Of a stretch of 48,159 bases of DNA, positions 17,928-25,622 are shown piece by piece. A program made the position numbers and the translations under genes. Positions within the stretch are counted from its first letter, which is position 1. The number at the start of each line of letters is the position of its first letter. The notes under the pieces are model-generated. The model did no database searches. It was not told where the DNA came from and worked only from the letters and a program-made list of their open reading frames with translations. The stretch comes from Bacillota bacterium. Its GTDB lineage: Bacteria; Bacillota; Clostridia; Peptostreptococcales; Anaerovoracaceae. The DNA lies in NCBI GenBank assembly GCA_017437745.1, contig JAFRYI010000002.1, positions 1 through 48,159 of the forward strand, written 5' to 3'.

Positions 17928-19118
17928 TTATAATCGTCCGGTTACTGCGTCCAGGAAGTCCTCGAAATCGGTGAATCCGCTGGTCGCGAAGTCGTAGATG
18001 ACACCGTGGTCGAAGTTGTATCTCGCGTTCGGGTATATCTTGTCCGCAAGCTCCGAACGGCTTATCAGAAGTTCGCTGTCCTGGATGTCCTTTATGGTGT
18101 GAGCCGCCGAGATCAGCTGGCCGTAATCGGTAACGTAGTAAAGCGTCTCTATGTCGTCAGACAGGGCGAACTCCGGCTTTTCAACATGGCTGTTGTCCGG
18201 CCTGAAGCACATGAACATTTCGCCCGTCTCGTGACCGGTCCTGGTGGCGCCGGCGGTAAAGTCGTCGAAGCACCTGTCGAAGATCTCCATGTCCGCGATT
18301 ATCTCGTACACGGTTATGTATTCCCTGCGGGCTGTCTTCATGGAAGCTTCCGCGCTGCTAACCTTGAAGGCGGAGCGCCTTCTGCAGCTTCTGACCTTGC
18401 CGTTGCTGAGCGTCAGTTCGCTTACGACTATCCAGTGCGAGTCCGCGCTCTCCACGAGCGATTCGCAGAGATACGATCTGCCCGCTTCGTCCGTGAACTC
18501 CTCTATCCTGTTCTTAAGGAAAGTGGCGTGCTTAGGAAGCGACACGTCCTCCAGGTCCGCGGGATCCGCGTCCGGAGACACCAGCAGCGACGCGCCCTCC
18601 GGGTCTTTGCCGAAGAGCCTCATAAGATAATAGTTGACTACGCCGTAGTCGGACTTTATGAAGGTGCAGAGCTTAAGATCCAGGTTGCGCTTCTGTTCCG
18701 CGGTAAGTTCCACGGGATGGCGCAGGATGAAGCCTATGTCGGCTATGTTCTCCGGCAGTGGCTGGTGCTTCCTTTTGGTCTCTTCCACGAAACGGCAGAT
18801 AAGATAGCGGCTCTCCGCTTCGGAAAGCGGCCAGTAACCCGCGCCCAGACCTCCGAAGTTGCGCTTCGTCTGGAACGCTATGTCTTCCGGATCCTTAAGC
18901 TTGCTGATCTGCAGATAGTCCAGACCTATCTCTTCTATGTCATAGTAATAGAAGTGATAGACGTCTTCCGGATCCATGGGATCGGCGGTGTCCTTCCAGT
19001 GCACTCTAAGTCCGAGCACGCCCATAAGACGCGTGTCTGTGCAGACAGCGTCCTGGAACTTGTACTTTTCTGTTACCGGGCTTGCGAGACCCCCTTTAAG
19101 CACCTTGAATTCGGGCAT
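17928..19118 (-). CDS. Conserved-looking hypothetical protein, 396 aa
   Basis: Not recognised. No signal peptide or membrane segment, so probably cytosolic. It is mixed alpha/beta with many charged and aromatic residues, for example HFYYYDIEEIGLDYLQISKLKD near residue 50, and a Cys-containing loop RSCRRRSAF in the middle. No nucleotide-binding or catalytic motif is evident. GGAGAG precedes the ATG by a few bases, and its codon use looks like its neighbours', so I regard it as a real gene. It lies between rpmE and metK in a single-gene unit: the rpmE terminator stands upstream and the family 2 hairpin follows its stop. No function can be suggested. Confidence 0.72.
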   Translation of the reverse strand: MPEFKVLKGGLASPVTEKYKFQDAVCTDTRLMGVLGLRVHWKDTADPMDPEDVYHFYYYDIEEIGLDYLQISKLKDPEDIAFQTKRNFGGLGAGYWPLSEAESRYLICRFVEETKRKHQPLPENIADIGFILRHPVELTAEQKRNLDLKLCTFIKSDYGVVNYYLMRLFGKDPEGASLLVSPDADPADLEDVSLPKHATFLKNRIEEFTDEAGRSYLCESLVESADSHWIVVSELTLSNGKVRSCRRRSAFKVSSAEASMKTARREYITVYEIIADMEIFDRCFDDFTAGATRTGHETGEMFMCFRPDNSHVEKPEFALSDDIETLYYVTDYGQLISAAHTIKDIQDSELLISRSELADKIYPNARYNFDHGVIYDFATSGFTDFEDFLDAVTGRL

Positions 19119-19172
19119 CTTCTCTCCGTTCGGTCTCTGCAGCCGCGAACTTACGCGCAGGGCCGCAAAGAC

Positions 19173-19197
19173 AAAAACCCGGCCAGATATAGCCGGG
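19173..19197 (-). terminator. Terminator after rpmE
   Basis: Minus-strand stem CCCGGC / GCCGGG with an eight-base loop, followed by TTTTTGTCTTT. Confidence 0.8.
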
Positions 19198-19224
19198 CTT
19201 GTTTTCCTTCTTCTTGCGCAGATA

Positions 19225-19425
19225 TTACTTGATGTTGTACTTCTGCTTGAACTTTTCTACACGGCCGCCGCGGTTGATGAACTTCTGCTGGCCGGTGAAG
19301 AACGGATGGCACTCGGAGCATACGTCGAGCTTGATCTCCGGCTTGTTAGACTTGGTCATGAAAGTATTTCCGCATGCGCAGGTGACTTTGCAGTCCATAT
19401 ATTTGGGATGGATTCCTTCTTTCAT
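19225..19425 (-). CDS. rpmE: 50S ribosomal protein L31, zinc-binding (C+) form
   Basis: 66 aa, normal length. Cys16, Cys18, Cys36 and Cys39 (CACGN and [13 protein letters not shown]) make this the zinc-coordinating type. The ending [14 protein letters not shown] is typical. It bridges the two ribosomal subunits near the 5S RNA. AAGGAGG stands a suitable distance from the ATG. In many Firmicutes rpmE sits next to rho; here it is about 13 kb from rho and has its own promoter and terminator. Confidence 0.97.
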   Translation of the reverse strand: MKEGIHPKYMDCKVTCACGNTFMTKSNKPEIKLDVCSECHPFFTGQQKFINRGGRVEKFKQKYNIK

Positions 19426-19452
19426 CGTGAATTTCCTCCTTGTTTCTGTTCA

Positions 19453-19492
19453 AAATGCCTAATTATATTAGCATAAGGCATTTGCCTATGCA
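19453..19492 (-). promoter_or_regulatory. rpmE promoter region with repeated GGCAT half-sites
   Basis: A TATAAT box (minus strand, 19462-19467) lies between inverted copies ATGCCT and AGGCAT. The distal one overlaps a second palindrome, GCATAAGGCA / TGCCTATGC (19471-19491). No good -35 is visible at 17 bases, which fits an activator- or repressor-controlled promoter. The protein that binds is unknown. Confidence 0.45.
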
Positions 19493-19511
19493 AGCGTTTT
19501 TTATGCAAAAT

Positions 19512-19654
19512 GCAAGGAAAATGCAGTGTTCGCGGACACGCTCCCGCTAACAGGGCACCCTCCCAGCGGTACTAAGCTCCGTCTTCGCTTCCAGCTCGCC
19601 GATCGCTAAGTACCGGGTTCCCTGATCGTCCGCTTAACACTGCGTTTCCCTTGC
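19512..19654 (+). ncRNA. Structured intergenic element, family 1, copy A (unrecognised)
   Basis: A long imperfect hairpin. The outer arm GCAAGGAAAATGCAGTGTT (19512-19530) pairs with 19636-19654 at 17 of 19 positions. Inside are GCGGAC/GTCCGC (19532-19537 with 19628-19633), CAGGGcACCC/GGGTtCCCTG (19551-19560 with 19615-19624) and CGGTACT/AGTACCG (19567-19573 with 19609-19615). Single-stranded conserved blocks ACACGCTCCCGC and CTCCCAGCGG are shared with copies B and C. It lies between the rpmE and MATE genes, both on the other strand. No open reading frame of note is inside. Confidence 0.72.
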
Positions 19655-19679
19655 CTTAGTTCATATTATGACCGCACCG

Positions 19680-21035
19680 CTAAACAGTTTTCCCGCGGTG
19701 CTTTTTAGACCACTGACGGTAGCGTATTATCAGCGCAATATCCGTGATCACCCACGACGTTACGTAGCTGAGTCCGAGTATGATCAACGAATGATATATC
19801 ATGCCGAATACGACCCATACCCACAGTATGCGGAAAGCGCATATGCCCAGGCCCAGGATGATCACCGGGACTATGGCGTCGCCGGCGCCTTTCAAGGTTC
19901 CGCTTATGACTTCTATGAAAGTCCAGGTGAAGTAATACGGCACGAAGTAGAGCATTATCTCCCAGGTCTTGTCCATCAGAGCCTGGTCGTCCGTGAACAG
20001 CAGTATCGCCGGCCGGCCGATAGCGAGAAGTATCGCGCTCAGCACTATAGTAGCCGCGGAGAATACCTTGCAGCTTATCTTTACACAGTCGCGGACACGG
20101 TCCATGCGTCCCGCGCCGTAGTTCTGTCCCACGAAGTTCATTACGGAGACTCCCGCTGCGCTTATTATGGCCCAGTAGACGCCGTCGATCTTTCCCGTCA
20201 GGGACCACGCCGCGACTACGGTCGTTCCCAGAGAATTGACTCCTGTCTGGATGACTGCGTTGGAGAAACCGAACATCGTCTGCTGGAGACCGGAAGGCAC
20301 GCCTATCTTAAGCATCCTGCGAAGTATGGACTTTTCGAAGCGGACGTTACAGCGCTTAAGCCTGTACGCTTCGTCCGCGCGAGTCAGCCTCAGCAGCACA
20401 AGCACGCAGCTGATTATCTGGGAACCGGCGGTCGCCCATGCCGCTCCCGCGACGCCCATGCCGCATATCTTCACCAGCACGTAGTCCATTACTATGTTGC
20501 AGATGCAGCACGCAAACAGGTAGTAGAACGGCCTCTGGGAATCGCCGGAAGCCCGGAGTATTCCCGCGCCCATGTTGTAGATGAGCACGAACACCACGGC
20601 CGAGAAGATTATCCTCAGGTACTGAGTTGCCTGGGCCACCGTTTCCGCCGGGGTGTCCATTATCTTCAGGAAGAACGGAGCGCAGAACTCGCCTATGGCC
20701 GTAACGCACAGTCCGATCACGGTGCAGAGCACTATCGCGGTACCGGACGCTCTCCCGACGCCTTCGTCGTTCTTCTCGCCGTAGAAATGCGCCACGACTA
20801 CGGAAGCGCCGCTTGTGAGCGCCACAAAAAAGCCGATCAGAAGGTTTATGATCTGCGTGGTGCTTCCTCCGACGGCCGCCAGCGCCGCAGTGCCTACGTA
20901 CTTGCTGACGATCAGAGCGTCGACGGTATTGTAGAGCTGCTGCACTATGGTCCCTGCCGCGACGGGCAGGAAGAACACTATTAACTTTTTAAGGATCCCG
21001 CCTTGCGTAAGATCGTGCGATTCTGCGTTTTTCAT
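19680..21035 (-). CDS. MATE-family multidrug / cation antiporter
   Basis: 451 aa, twelve predicted membrane helices in two related halves, normal for the family. Typical motifs: PVAAGTIVQQLYNTVDALIVSKYVG in helix 1-2, GILRASGDSQRPFYY after helix 5, and the matching second-half sequences IGVPSGLQQTMFGFSNAVIQ and ISGTLKGAGDAIVPV. It belongs to the prokaryotic DinF/VmrA-like branch by general look and exports drugs or cationic compounds using Na+ or H+; the substrate is unknown. Oddly, the start codon directly follows the T-tract of a terminator-like hairpin, and no ribosome-binding site is visible. Confidence 0.93.
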   Translation of the reverse strand: MKNAESHDLTQGGILKKLIVFFLPVAAGTIVQQLYNTVDALIVSKYVGTAALAAVGGSTTQIINLLIGFFVALTSGASVVVAHFYGEKNDEGVGRASGTAIVLCTVIGLCVTAIGEFCAPFFLKIMDTPAETVAQATQYLRIIFSAVVFVLIYNMGAGILRASGDSQRPFYYLFACCICNIVMDYVLVKICGMGVAGAAWATAGSQIISCVLVLLRLTRADEAYRLKRCNVRFEKSILRRMLKIGVPSGLQQTMFGFSNAVIQTGVNSLGTTVVAAWSLTGKIDGVYWAIISAAGVSVMNFVGQNYGAGRMDRVRDCVKISCKVFSAATIVLSAILLAIGRPAILLFTDDQALMDKTWEIMLYFVPYYFTWTFIEVISGTLKGAGDAIVPVIILGLGICAFRILWVWVVFGMIYHSLIILGLSYVTSWVITDIALIIRYRQWSKKHRGKTV

Positions 21036-21064
21036 AATAAAAGGGGCGCGTAACTTGCGCGCCC
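21036..21064 (-). terminator. Terminator-like hairpin abutting the MATE start codon
   Basis: Stem GGGCGCG / CGCGCCC with a seven-base loop, then CTTTTATT and immediately the ATG of the MATE gene. It should end the transcript of the CapA-like gene, or act as a regulatory hairpin for MATE. Confidence 0.75.
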
Positions 21065-21111
21065 AATTATCTTATTCTTTTATTGCGCTCCGGTAAAGTG
21101 TTTTTTATTAA

Positions 21112-22251
21112 TTACAGCATCTTTACGTAGCTGCCGTCTTCGGACCATTCCAGCTTAACGCCAAGATCCGCTCCGTCGGTCTGCGCGATCATGAAGTCCA
21201 GAACGTCCTGACCGCCGTTATCCCTGTTCTTTACGACTACGTTGCCGCTGTCTTCTATGTAAGCGGGGATGAAACCGCACTCGACTGCGCCGTTCCTGTC
21301 CGCGATAACCTTTGCGATTATCGTAAGACGCGACTTTTCGGACCAGGGATAGAAGTCCACCTTGTAATGGCCGCCGCCCCTGCCCTGTCTGGCGCGTTCC
21401 TTAAGGTACGCCACCATCTCCGGAGTGTCGTTGTAGCCGGAAGTCATGGCGTAGGTGAAGCACACGAAGTTGCCGAGTCCGTGGTATATGGGCTTGCCCT
21501 TGTAGTACTCCACACCCTTAAGGATGTGGTGGTGCACGCCGAATATGATGTCCGCTCCCGCGTCTATGCACAGGTAGCTCATTGCCTGCTCGTAATCGTC
21601 CAGCCTGGGGAAGTCGCCTCCGTTGCCTTTATGGAACACGACCACGGCGATGTCGCACTTGCTCTTAAGATCCGCCACTTCCGCGGCAAGCTGCTTCTGA
21701 GCGTCCGGAAGCAGGTACGTATCCGTCCTGCAGGGTCCGCCGGGCATGTCGAACTTGGGAGTGTACGCGGTCTCGACCTTAACGTAGTTCGTACCGGGCT
21801 TCTGGGAAGTCGCCCATCCGAGCCTGGGTCCCGCCGCGTTGATCGATACGACGCCGACCTTTATGCCCTTCTTTTCTATGAACACAGGCTTCCTGGCCTC
21901 TGTGATGTTCCTGCCTGTTCCGCAGTGAGCAAGGCCTATCTCGTCCAGTTTGGAGATGGTATCGATTATTCCGTTGGGGCCGCAGTCGTAGGAATGGTTT
22001 CCCGCAGTCGTCACCACGTTGAATCCGACCTTCGGAAGGCACTCCAGATGCTGAGGCGGCGAAGGCGGCGCCTGTATGTCTATGCAGGAAGGCTCCGTCC
22101 TGTCCTTTGTGGTATGCGGCGTCTCCACATGGCCTATCATAACGTCCTGCGAGGAAAGCACTTCCCTGCAGCCCGCGAAATACGGTTCCGCCGGGCCCGG
22201 CTCATCGAGTATCAGGTCTCCCACGCAGCATATGCTGATCTTTTCCGACAT
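21112..22251 (-). CDS. CapA-family (PGA_cap) metallophosphatase-fold protein, cytosolic
   Basis: 379 aa. Calcineurin-like metal ligands of the CapA/PgsA fold are visible: CVGDLI (Asp12), GHVETP (Glu43), TAGNHSYD (Asn85, His86), VVFHKG (His207) and GVHHHILKG (His240-242), then GLGNFV. The family is named after the capsule poly-gamma-glutamate protein CapA, but many members have other hydrolase roles. This one has no signal peptide or membrane anchor and no pgsBC partners, so a capsule role is unlikely. GGAGG precedes the ATG. It is flanked by a family 1 element upstream and a terminator-like hairpin downstream. Confidence 0.85.
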   Translation of the reverse strand: MSEKISICCVGDLILDEPGPAEPYFAGCREVLSSQDVMIGHVETPHTTKDRTEPSCIDIQAPPSPPQHLECLPKVGFNVVTTAGNHSYDCGPNGIIDTISKLDEIGLAHCGTGRNITEARKPVFIEKKGIKVGVVSINAAGPRLGWATSQKPGTNYVKVETAYTPKFDMPGGPCRTDTYLLPDAQKQLAAEVADLKSKCDIAVVVFHKGNGGDFPRLDDYEQAMSYLCIDAGADIIFGVHHHILKGVEYYKGKPIYHGLGNFVCFTYAMTSGYNDTPEMVAYLKERARQGRGGGHYKVDFYPWSEKSRLTIIAKVIADRNGAVECGFIPAYIEDSGNVVVKNRDNGGQDVLDFMIAQTDGADLGVKLEWSEDGSYVKML

Positions 22252-22287
22252 TTCAGCCTCCTGGTTTCTGTTGATCGATTATTTGAT

Positions 22288-22444
22288 GGCCTGCAGCGCT
22301 CGTGCCGGTGTTCCGGGGAATGTCAGGGAACCCGGTCCTCAGCGACTGGCAAGCCGATAGGCGCAGACAGAGCTTAGTACCGCTGGGAGGGTCCCTGCCA
22401 AGGCGGGAGCCGTGTCCCCGGACACCGGCACTGCGCTGTCAGCC
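22288..22444 (-). ncRNA. Structured intergenic element, family 1, copy C (unrecognised)
   Basis: 157 nt. The arms GTGCCGGTGTTCCGGGGA (22302-22319) and 22415-22431 pair over 17 bases with one bulged T; a further outer segment at 22288-22300 with 22432-22444 is partly paired. Read on the minus strand it carries the shared blocks GGACACGGCTCCCGCC, CCTCCCAGCGGTACTAAGCT, CAGTCGCTGAGGACCGGG and TTCCCTGA. The outer stem has a different sequence from copy A yet still pairs. It lies between the CapA-like gene and the peptide transporter operon. Confidence 0.72.
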
Positions 22445-22462
22445 TGTTGTACTAATCATTAT

Positions 22463-22504
22463 AACAGAAAGACCGCGGCTAAAGAACAATGTCTTTGGCC
22501 GCGG
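22463..22504 (-). terminator. Terminator of the peptide transporter operon
   Basis: Minus-strand stem CCGCGGC-c-AAAGA / TCTTT-a-GCCGCGG (22473-22504) with tail TCTTTCTGTT. Confidence 0.75.
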
Positions 22505-22558
22505 CCGTTACTGTTTTTATTCAGGACCTTAGAGCAGTCCGCCTGTCTGTTCAGGAAC

Positions 22559-23524
22559 TTACAGGTTGTTCAGTTCGCGGACGCGCTTGCATGCCACGAA
22601 GTGATCCTTGGAAAGCTCTTCCAGCTTGGGCGTGCCCTTGAAGCACTCTTCGCACGCGTAGTTGCAGCGCGGAGCGAATCTGCATGCATCGGGCGGATTG
22701 ATGGGGCTCGTAAGCTCGCCCTTCAGCAGCTCTCTCTTCTTCTTATTCTTAATGGACGGAATAGGAATCGCGGAGAGCAGCGCCTTGGTGTACGGATGCC
22801 AGGTGTGGCTGAAGAGTTCTGCGGTGGGAGCCTTCTCTATCATCTGGCCCAGATACATTACGCTTATGTGATCCGAAATGTGCTTTACAACGGAAAGGTC
22901 GTGGGTTATGAACATGTAAGCCATGCCCTTTTCCTTCTGAAGATCCTGCAGCAGGTTGAGTATCTGCGCCTGGATCAGTACGTCCAGAGCGGATACAGGC
23001 TCGTCGCAGATTATCATCTTGGGTTCCAGGGCCAGAGCTCTTGCGATGCCTATCCTCTGGCGGCGTCCGCCGTCCAGTTCGTGCGGGTAGGTGTCGGAAT
23101 AACGCCTTGCCAGACCTACTGTGTCCATGAGCTCCAGAACTCTCTTATCCAGAGATTCCTTGTCCGGGCACACCTTGTGGATGAGCAGCGGCTCGGCGAT
23201 CTGCTGGCTGACGCTCATACGCGGGTTAAGCGAGGACAGCGGGTCCTGGAAGATCATCTGCATCTTGGGACGCAGTTCCACGAACTTCTTGCTGTCGACT
23301 CTGGAGATGTCCTCTCCGTCGAATATGATCTTGCCGCTCGTGGGGCTGATCAGCTGAAGTATGGTCTTTCCGAGAGTGGATTTTCCGCATCCGGACTCGC
23401 CTACTACGCCAAGCGTTTCACCGATGTCCAGCGTAAAGCTTACGTCGTCCACCGCGTGGAGCATGCCGTCAGGCACCATGAAGTATTTTTTAAGGTTTTC
23501 TACCTGAAGAAGAGCATCACTCAT
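22559..23524 (-). CDS. dppF: Oligopeptide/dipeptide ABC transporter ATP-binding protein (DppF/OppF-like)
   Basis: 321 aa. Walker A GESGCGKST (42-50), Q-loop FQDPLSSLNPR, Walker B MIICDEPVSALD. The signature motif reads LDGGR (150-154) instead of the usual LSGGQ, a variant that should be noted but that is followed by a normal RQRIGIARAL. The C-terminal OppD/F extension has a Cys cluster (CRFAPRCNYACEEC and a later Cys) of the kind that can bind a metal or Fe-S cluster. It pairs with the neighbouring DppD to energise uptake. The start overlaps the end of dppD by eight bases, so the two are coupled; it is the last gene of the operon. Confidence 0.93.
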   Translation of the reverse strand: MSDALLQVENLKKYFMVPDGMLHAVDDVSFTLDIGETLGVVGESGCGKSTLGKTILQLISPTSGKIIFDGEDISRVDSKKFVELRPKMQMIFQDPLSSLNPRMSVSQQIAEPLLIHKVCPDKESLDKRVLELMDTVGLARRYSDTYPHELDGGRRQRIGIARALALEPKMIICDEPVSALDVLIQAQILNLLQDLQKEKGMAYMFITHDLSVVKHISDHISVMYLGQMIEKAPTAELFSHTWHPYTKALLSAIPIPSIKNKKKRELLKGELTSPINPPDACRFAPRCNYACEECFKGTPKLEELSKDHFVACKRVRELNNL

Positions 23525-24677
23525 TGTCCGCGTCTCCTTTCTTTTCTTCCGCTGCCATTATCTTGTCCGTAATGTCCGTTGCGTCCGCTACGGCAGCTTC
23601 GCCGTCCTTTTTGGCGGCCTTAAGCTGCGCGATCTTCTCCGGAGTCATGAAGTGCACGCACTTTACGAGGTGTCCGGGAGCGATCTCCTTGGTTATGGGA
23701 TCGATCACGCCGCAGTCCGCGGTCTTTTCCGGGCATCTTTCGCAGAACGAGCAGTACGAAGGAAGATCCATGGGGTCGGATACGAGTCCTTCTATGGAAC
23801 GCAGCCTGTCTACCTCGGTGTCCAGGCTCGGAAGAGCGTCGAACAGAGCCTTGGTGTAAGGATGGCTGGTGTGCTCGAACACTGCCTCCAGATCGCCGTA
23901 CTCTACGACCTCGCCGGCGTATATTACCGCTACCTTGTCGCAGGTCTCGGCTACTACGCCCAGGTCGTGAGTGATCATTACGGTAGCTGTGTGGAACTGC
24001 TCCTGCAGCTTCCTCATAAGGTCCAGTACCTGCGCCTGGATGGTTACGTCCAGAGCGGTGGTCGGCTCGTCCGCTATCAGAAGTCTGGGGTTGCAAGCGA
24101 GCGCCATAGCTATTACTATACGCTGCTTCATGCCGCCGGAGAACTGATGCGGATACTCGCTGTAGCGGTTGCCCGGTATGCCTACGGTCTCCATCATCTC
24201 TATGGCGCGGGCCTTGGCCTCTGCTTTGTTGACCGGGTTGTGAAGGCTTACTACCTCGGCGATCTGGTCGCCTACGTACTGCACCGGGTTGAGCGCGGAC
24301 ATAGGATCCTGGAAGATCATGCCCATCGTGCCGCCCCGCAGGTGGCGCATCTTCTTGTTGTGTCTTTTCTTATCCCTCTTTTTTCTGGAGGTGGTGACGA
24401 TGTTCACTCCGTCCAGAAGGACCTCGCCCTGGATGACGTGTCCCGCGTCGGGCAGCAGTCCCATGGTCGTGAGGGCTATCGTGGTCTTTCCCGCGCCGGT
24501 CTCGCCTACAAGACCTATGGTCTCAGATTCGTTTACGGTGAAGCTTACGTTGTTTACCGCTTCCGCGACGCCTTCCGGAGTCTCGTAGTGCACCACAAGG
24601 TTTCTGAGCTCCAGCACCGGAGTCTTCTTCTTGGGTTCCTGTTCGTTTTCGGGAACTATTACATTCTTGTCTTCCAT
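23517..24677 (-). CDS. dppD: Oligopeptide/dipeptide ABC transporter ATP-binding protein (DppD/OppD-like)
   Basis: 386 aa, longer than the usual 330 because of a charged N-terminal extension (residues 1-20, NEQEPKKKTP) and an acidic/Lys-rich C-terminal tail. Walker A GETGAGKTT (58-66), Q-loop FQDPMSALNPVQYVG, a normal signature FSGGMKQRI, Walker B LLIADEPTTALD, and the oligopeptide-transporter C-terminal domain with CSFCERCPEKTADC (possible Fe-S or zinc ligands). AAAGGAGGG precedes the ATG. It forms the ATPase heterodimer with the dppF product. Confidence 0.94.
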   Translation of the reverse strand: MEDKNVIVPENEQEPKKKTPVLELRNLVVHYETPEGVAEAVNNVSFTVNESETIGLVGETGAGKTTIALTTMGLLPDAGHVIQGEVLLDGVNIVTTSRKKRDKKRHNKKMRHLRGGTMGMIFQDPMSALNPVQYVGDQIAEVVSLHNPVNKAEAKARAIEMMETVGIPGNRYSEYPHQFSGGMKQRIVIAMALACNPRLLIADEPTTALDVTIQAQVLDLMRKLQEQFHTATVMITHDLGVVAETCDKVAVIYAGEVVEYGDLEAVFEHTSHPYTKALFDALPSLDTEVDRLRSIEGLVSDPMDLPSYCSFCERCPEKTADCGVIDPITKEIAPGHLVKCVHFMTPEKIAQLKAAKKDGEAAVADATDITDKIMAAEEKKGDADNE

Positions 24678-24688
24678 AATTCCCTCCT

Positions 24689-25612
24689 TTACTTAAGCCT
24701 CGGGTCCAGAGCATCTCTGATGCCGTCGCCGAACAGGTTGAGCGCAAGTACCGTGATCATTATCGCAAGTCCCGGGAACAGCAGCACGTGCGGCGCTGTT
24801 CTGAGGTATGCCTTGCCGGCGGAGAGCATGGCGCCCCACTCGGGAGCGGGCTCCGTGATTCCCAGACCGATGTAGCTCAGCGAGGAGATGGTGAGTATCG
24901 CCGTCGCGACGCTGAAGGTAAAGCTCGTAAGGATCGGGCCCAGAGCGTTAGGCAGCATGAACTTTACAAGCTGTCTCTTGTTGCTGGCACCCATCGCCTT
25001 TGCGGACTCGATGTAGTCGTTCCTCTTTACCGTAAGTATGGAAGCACGGACTATACGGGCTCTCGCGGGCAGCGAGCTTATTACTATGGATATGATCAGG
25101 TTGATTATACCGTTGCCAAGTACCGCTACCACCGCGATGGCCATCAGCATCGGCGGTATGGACTGGAATACGTCCAGTATACGCATTATGATCATGTCCA
25201 CCTTGCCGCCGTAGTACGCTGCGATCGCTCCCAGCGTTCCGCCGACCGCGAAGGCGAATATTACTATCAGGAATCCGATGGGCACCGAGTATCTGGCACC
25301 GATTATGAGCCTGGAGAAGATGTCTCTTCCGTAGGGATCGGTTCCCATGATGTGCTCGGAGCTTGGTTTCTGGTTCCAGTTCTCGTAGTCCGGAGCCGTG
25401 TAGTCGTACGGCGCTATCCACGGACCGATTATGGCTATTACGAATATGATGATAAGAACTATCATACCTACGATAGCCAGCTTGTTTCTCTTAAGCCTCT
25501 TCCAGGCTTCCTTGGTAGGCGAAGACTTAACTTCCTTGCCGTTGTTGCGGGCAAGTTCCTTTGCCTTCCTCTTGTCTACCTTTGCCATAGCAGGTGTATA
25601 AAGTTTCGCCAT
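24689..25612 (-). CDS. dppC: Oligopeptide/dipeptide ABC transporter permease (DppC/OppC-like)
   Basis: 307 aa. A cytoplasmic N-terminal stretch, one membrane helix (about 47-70), and a BPD_transp_1 permease core of five helices. The coupling-helix motif is ESAKAMGASNKRQLVKFMLPNALGPI, matching the EAA loop, and HIMGTDPYGRDIFSRLIIGAR is typical of DppC. GGAGGTG precedes the first ATG. It lies 11 bases after dppB and 11 bases before dppD. Confidence 0.94.
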   Translation of the reverse strand: MAKLYTPAMAKVDKRKAKELARNNGKEVKSSPTKEAWKRLKRNKLAIVGMIVLIIIFVIAIIGPWIAPYDYTAPDYENWNQKPSSEHIMGTDPYGRDIFSRLIIGARYSVPIGFLIVIFAFAVGGTLGAIAAYYGGKVDMIIMRILDVFQSIPPMLMAIAVVAVLGNGIINLIISIVISSLPARARIVRASILTVKRNDYIESAKAMGASNKRQLVKFMLPNALGPILTSFTFSVATAILTISSLSYIGLGITEPAPEWGAMLSAGKAYLRTAPHVLLFPGLAIMITVLALNLFGDGIRDALDPRLK

Positions 25613-25622
25613 TTCACACCTC

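Noticed and set aside
19512-19654. Family 1 copy as a simple intrinsic terminator
   Set aside because: No T-tract follows either end, the structure is far larger than a terminator, and the inner single-stranded blocks are conserved between copies.
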